Assembly: GCA_047616325.1 (NCBI GenBank)
Contig: JBLHGN010000249.1
Span: forward strand, 1 to 5,394
Direction of reading: 5' to 3'
Source of the DNA: JBLHGN01 sp047616325
Lineage (GTDB): Bacteria; Pseudomonadota; Gammaproteobacteria; Pseudomonadales; Cellvibrionaceae
Length of the DNA: 5,394 bases
Position numbers and translations under genes: made by a program. The notes beneath the pieces are model-generated. The model made no database searches. It had not been told where the DNA came from and saw only the letters and a list, made by a program, of their open reading frames with translations. Positions 1 to 5,058 of this stretch are shown one piece after another (the stretch's first letter is position 1; each line of letters opens with the position of its first letter).

Positions 1-179
1 CCCCAATGAGTCATAGCCAGGAGCTTTCTTCTTGCAGCAGGAGCAAATAGTATGGGCGTTCTTCCGAGGAATGACGGTTTGCTCAAGTACTTCGTGGCCG
101 TGATAACGAGACAATACGACATTCTGGCAAACAAAAGACTTGAATTTGTGGCATTTATTTGGATAATTTTAACCAGCAT
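1..179 (-). pseudogene. ISL3-family transposase, N-terminal fragment (copy A)
   Basis: This is the 5' end of an ISL3-family DDE transposase reading towards position 1 and leaving the window. The ATG (complement of 177-179) aligns with the start of the plus-strand copy at 2438. A single-base deletion near codon 8 (the run around 150-160 is one base shorter than in copy B) throws the start out of frame. Reading the correct frame after that lesion gives the family N-terminus, including the cysteine cluster ICSCCKKKAPGYDSLG of the zf-ISL3 DNA-binding region. It is about 6% different in DNA from copy B, so it is an old, independently decaying copy. It is certainly homologous to copy B; the ISL3 family assignment rests on the zinc-finger-like pattern and its spacing. 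Confidence 0.75.
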
Positions 180-282
180 CTGTTGTTTGGCCTGTTTTTT
201 GTGCGCAACAAATTAATAACAGATTCAAGCGACAGATGCTCCTTCTTTTTCTCCGCTCAGTGTAAATTTTGCCACTCATACT

Positions 283-443
283 GTCTTGCCCGTCATCTTC
301 GCCTCGCGTAACCCTTAGCCTACAAAAGCACTCAGGTCACAAGGAGGAACGCAGATCACGTCTTTTTGTGATCGAGTAGTCCTTGTGATCTGAGTGTGTT
401 GTGGGATAAAGGGGTGGAGTGAGACGAAGATGATGGGCAAGAC
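283..443. mobile_element. 161-bp palindromic MITE-like insertion
   Basis: The segment is an imperfect full-length palindrome: the left end GTCTTGCCCGTCATCTTCG matches the right end CGAAGATGATGGGCAAGAC in reverse complement. The two arms continue to pair, with mismatches, to a centre at GATCAC (354-359) / GTGATC (368-373) around an 8-base loop. The corresponding place in the other inverted copy (about 2322-2337) is uninterrupted and exactly 161 bp shorter, giving a filled/empty site comparison. The exact edges are ambiguous: TCTTG occurs at 284-288 and again at 445-449, which could be a 5-bp target duplication or part of the element's own end. No coding potential is credible inside. It resembles a miniature inverted-repeat element moved in trans, but I do not recognise the family. 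Confidence 0.75.
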
Positions 444-501
444 CTCTTGCTTGAATTCCGAGCTGAGCATTTAACTTCGGGGTGGAACTCTAGAATAAAA
501 A

Positions 502-700
502 CTCTAGAGAAATCGACCAAATCAACCCACAGATACCACTGAAGAGCCAAAAAGGTAAATTTAAAGCGCCAGATAAACTCCTTATGATGTTGCAAGCAAA
601 GAACAATGACTAAATAATTATGTGCAGCGAATTTTTTAAAAATGACTTTGTCGCTAGCGTTGCTTTAATAGTACAGCGCATAACGGAACACTCCGCATAA
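502..700. other. Unassigned spacer between mobile-element relics
   Basis: This stretch lies between the end of the left ISL3 arm and the broken end of the IS66 remnant. No gene is supported on either strand. It contains a repeat of ACTCTAGA (487-494 and 501-508) straddling its left edge. It also contains a small self-complementary motif around 683-693 (CGGA, ACAC, TCCG) set between GCGCATAA and GCATAATTACGC. The segment may be the scar of a further deleted element or the original host DNA; nothing identifies it. Confidence 0.5.
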
Positions 701-702
701 TT

Positions 703-761
703 ACGCATGTTGGTGGCTTCGGCGTATAGCCATATTTTTACCTGAAGATCAGAAAAAACAC
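703..761 (-). pseudogene. tnpB: IS66 TnpB, first ~19 codons only
   Basis: Reading on the minus strand from about 756, the translation is FSDLQVKIWLYAEATNMR, which matches the start of IS66-family TnpB (consensus type V/I-WL-TDMR-S). A GTG at 761-759, one base after the tnpA stop, is the expected start. The T run that follows has six bases where seven would keep the frame, so the start is frameshifted. Homology stops after the MR at 703, where the rest of the gene has been deleted. TnpB is an accessory protein of IS66 transposition; this remnant is non-functional. Confidence 0.75.
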
Positions 762-762
762 C

Positions 763-1080
763 TTAAGCGACTCTAATACGCAATATGAAACTTTGGGAAA
801 GCTCTAGTTCAACATCCCATTCTGTTTGATTGGCTTCAGCTTGAACAACAGATAGGCTGTCGTCTGTTGATGGTATCTCGATAAACCGGGGCGGGGTTGA
901 CCTTGGTGAAGTTTCGGAAAAGCGTTTCCGCCAATGATGAAACCCGGTTATTGCTATGCCGTGTTTTTCACAGACGTTTTGTTGTATGAGAGTGCTGGTT
1001 TTGTATTCATCGATAATGGACCGCCATTCGGATTCGGATCAGCTGGTGTATTGACGCTTTAGGGCCTTGGTGTTTTTCAT
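763..1080 (-). pseudogene. tnpA: IS66-family accessory protein TnpA with an internal stop
   Basis: The frame is 105 codons long, close to the usual IS66 TnpA length, and is preceded by AGAGGA eight bases before the ATG (complement of 1078-1080). It reads MKNTKALKRQYTS, a TGA at codon 14 (complement of 1039-1041), then a helix-turn-helix-like region with CEKHGIAITGFHHWRKRFS, and ends with the typical WDVELELSQSFILRIRVA. The HWRKRFSE motif and the hydrophobic LxLRIR tail are family hallmarks. The nonsense codon lies beside a tandem TCCGAA TCCGAA duplication (about 1027-1038), which suggests a small duplication or insertion disrupted the original codons. TnpA probably binds DNA in IS66 elements. 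Inactive as it stands unless the stop is read through. Confidence 0.85.
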
Positions 1081-1163
1081 TAGGTGTCCTCTGGGATTAA
1101 TTTGAGGATCACTCTACTGAATAAGGTGCCTGCGACCCAGAGCGCCTTAGTATGAACGGTTAC

Positions 1164-2276
1164 TGACTGCTGACACGCTTACCAATGAAATAGAACGCTA
1201 CTATAGTAGACTTTGCGTGGATTTTGATGGTCTCGCCAACAAGATGATGCGGGACTGAGTAACAGTATTTATCAAACTGAACATGGTAACCAATGTTCAG
1301 TTTTACGGACTTGATTTCAGTGTATTCATAGGGGTGTTTAGAAAGCGATGACAGGACTAGATTGTCGATGGATTCGAACCATTCTTTACGCGTACCATTG
1401 AGTTTCTGGTAAGGTTTGTTATTGACCTCTTCAAGCAACGACTGGATACACTGATTAGGTTCATTTAAGGGAAAAAATGTATGGTGGCGTAGCCTAGCTA
1501 AAATCCAACGTTCAACAATTTGAACGCCGACTTCGGTTTTACTTTTATCTTGAGACTTTCTCGGGCGGGCTGGGATAATCGCTGTACCGTAATGCTCTTC
1601 CAGTTGTTGATAAGCCGAATTTAAATCGGGATCATAGCGGCACGCTCGACTCACTCGCTGCGTAAATTGTCCGTAATATGCAATTCAGGTACGCCTCCAA
1701 AAAACTCAAGTGCGCGCACATGGCTGCCCGTCAAATCGATGAGTTTTTGGCTGCGTGTCGGTTCCGAAAAAATATAATTTAATGCACTGAGCACGGCGAC
1801 AAAAATTTGACAACCAGCAAATTCACCGGTTGCCTCGCTGACAATGGGTACCGTTTGTCCTGCATAATCCACAAAACATTTTTCACCGGCTTTGTGAACT
1901 TGTCGTATAGAGCGTTTTTTTTTGCCCAAGCGTTATAGAGCCGACAGTAGCGCGAATAACTGTAGCAACCATCGGTATGTTGCTCGGCATATTCTTCCCA
2001 TAATAGCTGTTGGGTCATTCCCTTACGACTAAGTTCCCGGTGAGCTTCACTCCAGTCAGGCAGCTCGTAAAAGGTTGCGGGTAGGGATTTTTGGGCAGGA
2101 TAAAACAGTTCGGTTAATTGCTTTTCATTCAACGACCTGACTCTTTCCCAGGTCAATTGAAGTGCAGTAGCTTGCTTGAGAACGCCCTGGATTTCGCCCC
2201 GGCTGACGTTAATAACTTTCTGGATTGCGCGCATGGACAGCTTGGCTTTAAGCTTAAGTCGGAGTATTTCTCGCGG
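1164..2276 (-). pseudogene. istA: IS21-family transposase IstA, frameshifted and truncated at both ends
   Basis: This is the DDE transposase of an IS21-type element, about 371 codons of a protein usually near 500, broken into three frames. The first part (2276 to about 1924) starts directly at PREILRLKLKAKLSMRAI, a helix-turn-helix region, with its start codon lost at the junction with the ISL3 arm. Within an A9 run (1915-1923) the frame changes to KKKRSIRQVHKAGEKCFVDYAG, holding the first catalytic Asp, and on to LHITDNLRS with the second. Near 1655 a one-base loss moves the frame to SRACRYDPDLNSAY and then KTEVGVQIVERWILARLR, which holds the catalytic Glu. The 3' end is cut at KRVSS by the IS66 edge at 1163. 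The C-terminal region and istB are missing. All three catalytic residues survive but cannot be made in one polypeptide. Confidence 0.92.
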
Positions 2277-2617
2277 TTTTTATTCTAGAGTTCCACCCCG
2301 AAGTTAAATACTCGGCTCGGAATTCAAACAAGACAGTATGATTGGCAAAACTTACACTGAGCGGAGAAAAAGAAGGAGCATCTGTCGCTTGAATCTGTTT
2401 TTAATTTGTTGCACACAAAAAACAGGCCTAACAACAGATGCTGATTAAAACTATCCTAAATAGATGCCACAAATTCAAGTCTTTTGTTTACCAGAATGTC
2501 GTATTGTCTCGTTATCACGGCGACGAAGTACTTGAATTAACCGTCAATTCTCGGAAGAAAGCCCATACTATTTGTTCCTGCTGCAAGAAGAAAGCTCCTG
2601 GCTATGACTCATTGGGG
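2277..2617 (+). repeat. Right arm of the large inverted repeat (ISL3 5' end, uninterrupted)
   Basis: This is the inverted partner of 1-501, without the 161-bp palindrome, about 94% identical by hand alignment. It begins at the shared TTTTTATTCTAGAGTTCC boundary, abutting the broken start of istA, and runs through the upstream region into the transposase. The alignment ends at 2617 only because the partner reaches the window edge. The two arms face each other with transposase genes pointing outwards, enclosing about 1.8 kb of IS21 and IS66 relics. Confidence 0.9.
2378..2441 (+). promoter_or_regulatory. Nested inverted repeat enclosing the ISL3 transposase start codon
   Basis: GCATCTGT (2378-2385) pairs with ACAGATGC (2434-2441), and inside it CTGTTTTT (2395-2402) pairs with AAAAACAG (2418-2425). 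The ATG of the transposase (2438-2440) lies in the 3' arm of the outer stem. The outer arms are conserved in copy A (positions about 176-183 and 231-238), while the inner pair is shortened there. Several IS families use such a stem to hide the start codon in read-through transcripts; that role here is inferred. Confidence 0.45.
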
Positions 2618-2883
2618 GAACGACGTATTGAGTTTATACCATTGTGGGGCTACCGTGTTTCCGGCTATACACGATGCGTCGAGCTAACCGCCGCACCTGT
2701 GGTGTAAAAGTCGAATATGTGCCATGGGTGAAGGGCAAGAACGAGCTCACAACCACGTACATGCAGTACCTTGCTTATTGGGGGGTCGAGAGGCAAGCTT
2801 TTTTGTTGTGGTGGGGCTGCACGAGATTACTTTTTACTAATCAATAGGTTACATCGTTTAAAAGATTTTTAGCAAACTCTAGG
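2438..2883 (+). pseudogene. ISL3-family transposase, N-terminal part (copy B), frameshifted
   Basis: The start MLIKTILNRCHKFKSFVYQN runs into the zf-ISL3-type region: HTICSCCKKKAPGYDSLG, then RRIEFIPLWGYRV. A one-base lesion between about 2656 and 2671 shifts the frame to TMRRANRRTCGVKVEYVPW, which supplies the second cysteine pair region and the WVKGKNELTTTYMQYLAYW segment typical of ISL3 proteins. After 2785 the match becomes faint: GGCAAGCTT and GCTGCACGA fit the usual 'RKLSW..VAARF' helix, but several further indels are needed. Family members are usually about 400 residues, and the catalytic domain is absent. There is no evidence of the 3' inverted repeat. The element is dead. Confidence 0.85.
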
Positions 2884-2899
2884 AAAAAGTGAATGCCAT

Positions 2900-2939
2900 T
2901 GCCCCCCCCCCCGCTTGGAAAATCCAGACGGGGGGGGCA
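2900..2939. repeat. C11/G8 homopolymer hairpin
   Basis: TG followed by C11 (2902-2912) is matched by G8 (2930-2937) followed by CA, giving a perfect 10-bp outer stem (2900-2909 with 2930-2939). In an alternative register, C2905-2912 pairs with the G run and the pairing continues inwards through G2913-C2929 to TGGA (2916-2919) / TCCA (2923-2926) around a three-base loop. It lies about 50 bp beyond the stop of the 2987-4519 gene. On that strand it is followed by CACTTTTTCC about 10 bases later, so it could help end transcription, but the T run is not adjacent. Homopolymer lengths may be prone to sequencing error. Confidence 0.6.
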
Positions 2940-2972
2940 TGTGGTTACGATGTTCCAGATTTGCTAACGCAG

Positions 2973-2988
2973 AACCGCTTTAGCGGTT
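2973..2988 (-). terminator. Small stem-loop overlapping the stop codon of the ice-binding-type gene
   Basis: AACCGCT (2973-2979) pairs perfectly with AGCGGTT (2982-2988) around a two-base loop, and the gene's TAA (2989-2987) forms part of the stem. It is placed correctly for a 3' hairpin of the minus-strand gene. No U tract follows, so it is at best a weak terminator or an mRNA-stabilising end, perhaps acting with the stronger hairpin at 2900-2939. Confidence 0.4.
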
Positions 2989-4519
2989 AGTCAATCGAAT
3001 CGTAGTGTTGGCCGTTGTCGATGACAGAGGCGCAATTTTCGTCGAGCACCACCGGGAACTTCACTTCTACAAAACCATATGCTTCGCCATTGTTGTTTGA
3101 TGCGGTAAAGTCGATGCGATAAACACGGCCGTCACCATCTGGATCACGTTGTTTTCGGACTTTAACTCTAAGCTCATTGTTAGAAATAAACGCATCAGGA
3201 TTTCTGTCGTGATCGATTGACATGAGTAAGGTCGGTTCATCCTGTGTAACGTTATCGATAGTGATAGTATCCGCTTTTTTCACGCCTTGGATGAGGATAT
3301 TTACAGGTTTGTTGTTGTTGTATTCGATGCACGAATAGCTTGGTCTTGCCATTGTGACGTCTGGGATATCACCGGTGTCTTCTACTTCGCAGGCTTCGAT
3401 AACACCATAATCATCGAGGCAAATGTTTTCGCAGGCTTCGATAACACCATAATCATCGAGGCAAATGTTAATTGCGCCCTCACAATCTTGGCCGCCGACT
3501 ATGGCGTTTGCGCCCACAGTAACGTACGACGTCGCCGAGAACACACCACCACAAGAAGTGCCTGAGCCTGTTACAGTAGAGTACTCCCCAGTACTGACGT
3601 ACGTATTCGCAAGAATAGTACCTACGATTTGAGCGTTCGCGCCAATGCTTGTGTATCCGCCAGGTGTATTCCACACAACACTGGTGTCGTCGTCTCCGTT
3701 GATCACGTCGATCAGGGTTCCCGCGCCAAAGGACAGGTAGTTACTGATATTGAAGATAAAAGCGGCATTGGGCTGGTTCTGTGCATCGAGCGTGAGGGTT
3801 ATACCTGCAGTCGTCGTCAGGGAACCAGTGACACTATAGACACCTGGAGTGAAAGTCTGGCTAGTGGCGATGTTTCCGGTAGCGAGCACGCTGCCCGCCA
3901 TCGCATTCAGCGCATTTTGTGCAGCGGTAACACCTAGATGCTCATCGGCAATGACTGTTGCTGAAGGCGGCGTTGAATTAACGGACGTCGCCCCTGTTGT
4001 AGCACTGGCCGAAGCGACCAGAGCTGTGCCGTGTTGCACAGTACCAACAACAACTGCAGTCGCTCCAATCGTTACGGCGGCTCCAGACTGGAGATTGCCA
4101 CCGACCATTGCAGAAGCACCAAGGGTGCTGTCGGCTACGTTCACCGCATTACCCGTGATCGTTCCATTAGCTCCAACGGTTAAGTCTACGGATTTAAGAT
4201 CACCAGAGACGGTTGCATTCGCGCCGATCGAGGTGTCGCCTACGGTTGTCGTATTACCGCTGACCAACGCACCATCGCCAGTTGTTAAGTCTCTGGACTG
4301 AGTATTGCCAGAGACCTTTGCACCTGCGCCGAGAGTGACATCCTGGTTCGCCAGAACGTTACCCCAGACGGTTTGATTGCCAAGGCTAGCGCCAGTGGTT
4401 GTATAAGTATGAGAGAAGACTGCCTGGTCATTCAGGGTGCCACTCAGCAAGTCTGCCGCTTGTGCGCCAGACATCGCAATAGCTATTGCAAAAGATAACC
4501 CGAGTTTTGTATATTTCAT
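2987..4519 (-). CDS. Secreted DUF3494 ice-binding-type protein with an extra beta-solenoid
   Basis: This 510-residue protein has a Sec signal peptide (1-21; basic MKYTK, hydrophobic core, AQA cleavage site). Residues 60-160 form six degenerate coils with D or A at 60, 77, 95, 112, 130 and 147. The resulting 17/18-residue spacing with VGANATVSG-like turns is typical of bactofilin-like beta-solenoids. Residues about 190-345 match DUF3494 (PF11999): TPGVYSVTGSL, TLDAQNQPNAAFIFNIS, VINGDDDTSVVW, IVGTILANTYVSTG and a final VTVGANAIVGG. Residues 351-378 are an exact duplication of NICLDDYGVIEACE. Residues about 390-490 look like a beta-sandwich domain with DPDGDGRVYRIDF. Eight cysteines fit an extracellular disulfide-bonded protein. 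DUF3494 proteins bind ice crystals or act in adhesion to ice; activity here is inferred. The ATG has AGGTA eight bases upstream. It is monocistronic, with IS relics on both sides. Codon use looks unremarkable and there are no internal lesions. Confidence 0.88.
   Translation of the reverse strand: MKYTKLGLSFAIAIAMSGAQAADLLSGTLNDQAVFSHTYTTTGASLGNQTVWGNVLANQDVTLGAGAKVSGNTQSRDLTTGDGALVSGNTTTVGDTSIGANATVSGDLKSVDLTVGANGTITGNAVNVADSTLGASAMVGGNLQSGAAVTIGATAVVVGTVQHGTALVASASATTGATSVNSTPPSATVIADEHLGVTAAQNALNAMAGSVLATGNIATSQTFTPGVYSVTGSLTTTAGITLTLDAQNQPNAAFIFNISNYLSFGAGTLIDVINGDDDTSVVWNTPGGYTSIGANAQIVGTILANTYVSTGEYSTVTGSGTSCGGVFSATSYVTVGANAIVGGQDCEGAINICLDDYGVIEACENICLDDYGVIEACEVEDTGDIPDVTMARPSYSCIEYNNNKPVNILIQGVKKADTITIDNVTQDEPTLLMSIDHDRNPDAFISNNELRVKVRKQRDPDGDGRVYRIDFTASNNNGEAYGFVEVKFPVVLDENCASVIDNGQHYDSID
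3386..3469. repeat. Perfect 42-bp tandem duplication inside the ice-binding-type gene
   Basis: Unit one (3386-3427) and unit two (3428-3469) are identical over all 42 bases. They encode two copies of the 14-residue segment NICLDDYGVIEACE between the ice-binding domain and the C-terminal domain. Zero divergence at synonymous positions points to a recent slippage or unequal recombination event rather than an ancient repeat. The in-frame length keeps the gene open. Confidence 0.97.
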
Positions 4520-4550
4520 ATTATGAGTACCTATTTATAGTATTGTATTT
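4520..4550 (-). promoter_or_regulatory. Ribosome binding site and AT-rich promoter-like region of the ice-binding-type gene
   Basis: On the minus strand AGGTA (4532-4528) lies eight bases before the ATG and supports this start. Upstream the sequence is strongly AT-rich, with TATAAA (4539-4534) and TACAAT (4547-4542) as possible -10 elements. No convincing -35 sequence lies at the right spacing, so the promoter itself is tentative. Confidence 0.35.
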
Positions 4551-4559
4551 AAATTTGCT

Positions 4560-4855
4560 TTGACCCTGGGAGGATCTATATCTGAAAGATTAATAATGCA
4601 CACTCCATTCGCTAAGCAAAGAAGGTATTTAGGACGATTAATGGAAGTATTAGTGTGTTTAGAGTAGTAAATTTTGGTTCATTAGAAGGTTATACCTACC
4701 GTAAATTCATGACGATATAGTCATATACGTGATTAATTTATACATAGTTGAACACTCAATTACAAGATGAATCTGGGGGTGAAAGTCAAATAAATTGAAA
4801 CTTGTCGTTTGAGTGTAACTAGTGCCAGCACGAAAACCCCTGCTTTTCTTCAGTA
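4560..4855. other. Gene-poor AT-rich stretch
   Basis: This is the distal upstream region of the ice-binding-type gene. Only very short open frames occur on either strand and none has a good ribosome binding site, a recognisable motif or a family match. I see no inverted repeats typical of IS ends and no RNA gene. It may contain upstream regulatory sequence for the minus-strand gene, but no specific operator can be named. Confidence 0.5.
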
Positions 4856-4954
4856 ATGGCATGGCGATCAAAATATGACCACAGCGCGCCGGGCCAGGTG
4901 GGCCTATCTGTGCTTTTTGCTTTAGGGGCTCTAATCCTGGCAACAATTTATTGA
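4856..4954 (+). CDS. Possible 32-residue single-pass membrane peptide
   Basis: The frame starts at ATG 4856 and ends at TGA 4952-4954. It encodes a polar, charged N-terminus (MAWRSKYDHSAPGQ) followed by one hydrophobic segment, VGLSVLFALGALILATIY, long enough to cross a membrane. The frame is open upstream only to a stop at 4820-4822, so it could also be the last codons of a decayed longer membrane protein. No strong ribosome binding site is seen. A hairpin with a short T run begins at the stop codon, which modestly supports a transcript ending here. I do not recognise the family. Chance cannot be excluded at this length. Confidence 0.25.
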   Translation: MAWRSKYDHSAPGQVGLSVLFALGALILATIY

Positions 4955-4980
4955 TCATTATGCGATCAATGATATTTTTG
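4950..4980 (+). terminator. Possible weak intrinsic terminator
   Basis: ATTGATC (4950-4956) pairs with GATCAAT (4964-4970) around a seven-base loop, followed by GATATTTTTG. The stem has little GC and the T run starts a few bases late, so termination would be weak. Its position on the stop codon of the small plus-strand frame is suggestive. It could equally be an operator-like palindrome or the flank of the ISNCY element. Confidence 0.3.
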
Positions 4981-5058
4981 GCTCAAGGCTCCCTCCTGAA
5001 ACACTTCTTCTACAGCTGCGATCGTAATGCAAGAACCAATTTAAGTGACGCTAAGCGG

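Larger units (their letters stand above)
1..501 (-). repeat. Left arm of a large inverted repeat (ISL3 5' end, interrupted)
   Basis: Positions 1-282 plus 444-501 are the reverse complement of 2277-2617 with about 21 differences in roughly 334 aligned bases (hand count). The arm holds the start of the ISL3 transposase and its upstream region, down to the shared boundary GGAACTCTAGAATAAAAA, which ends at 501. Beyond 501 the two copies lose similarity, so that point is either the element end or a recombination junction. The arm is interrupted by a 161-bp palindromic insertion at 283-443. The repeat probably continues past position 1, because homology is still perfect at the window edge. Confidence 0.9.
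701..1163 (-). mobile_element. IS66-family insertion sequence remnant, left end only
   Basis: The remnant keeps the left end, tnpA and the first codons of tnpB of an IS66-type element and then stops abruptly near 701; tnpC and the right end are absent. Its outer edge is inferred at 1163. There, reading on the minus strand, the istA coding sequence breaks and the next bases are GTAACCGTTCATACTAAG. IS66-family inverted repeats typically begin with GTAA. The minus-strand order istA, IS66 edge, tnpA, tnpB shows the element sits inside the IS21 istA gene. The right-hand target duplication cannot be examined because that end is lost. Confidence 0.75.

Noticed and set aside
356..595. Open frame of 79 codons on the minus strand
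   Set aside because: It reads through the palindromic insertion and the ISL3 upstream region; it has no family resemblance, and its frame crosses three unrelated segments.
2426..2450. Integron attC-like GCCTAACAAC motif
   Set aside because: No matching R'/R'' partner or imperfect palindrome of attC type; the bases belong to the transposase leader hairpin.
1..2617. Active composite transposon bounded by two ISL3 copies
   Set aside because: Both visible transposase starts carry frameshifts, the arms face inward with only 5' ends visible, and no passenger gene is intact.
3386..3469. Tandem repeat considered as a CRISPR unit
   Set aside because: The two copies are directly adjacent with no spacer and lie in frame within a gene.
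3287..4301. Several plus-strand open frames and one extra minus-strand frame of 64-150 codons
   Set aside because: They lie in other frames of the ice-binding-type gene, whose repetitive codons keep other frames open; none has a start signal or a family match.
4022..4345. A true bactofilin domain
   Set aside because: The coil spacing is similar, but the protein is secreted and fused to DUF3494, and no specific bactofilin signature was recognised; only fold similarity is suggested.
4707..4958. Minus-strand open frame of 83 codons
   Set aside because: It has no ribosome binding site, no recognisable domain and mixed composition; it overlaps the opposite-strand candidate membrane peptide.
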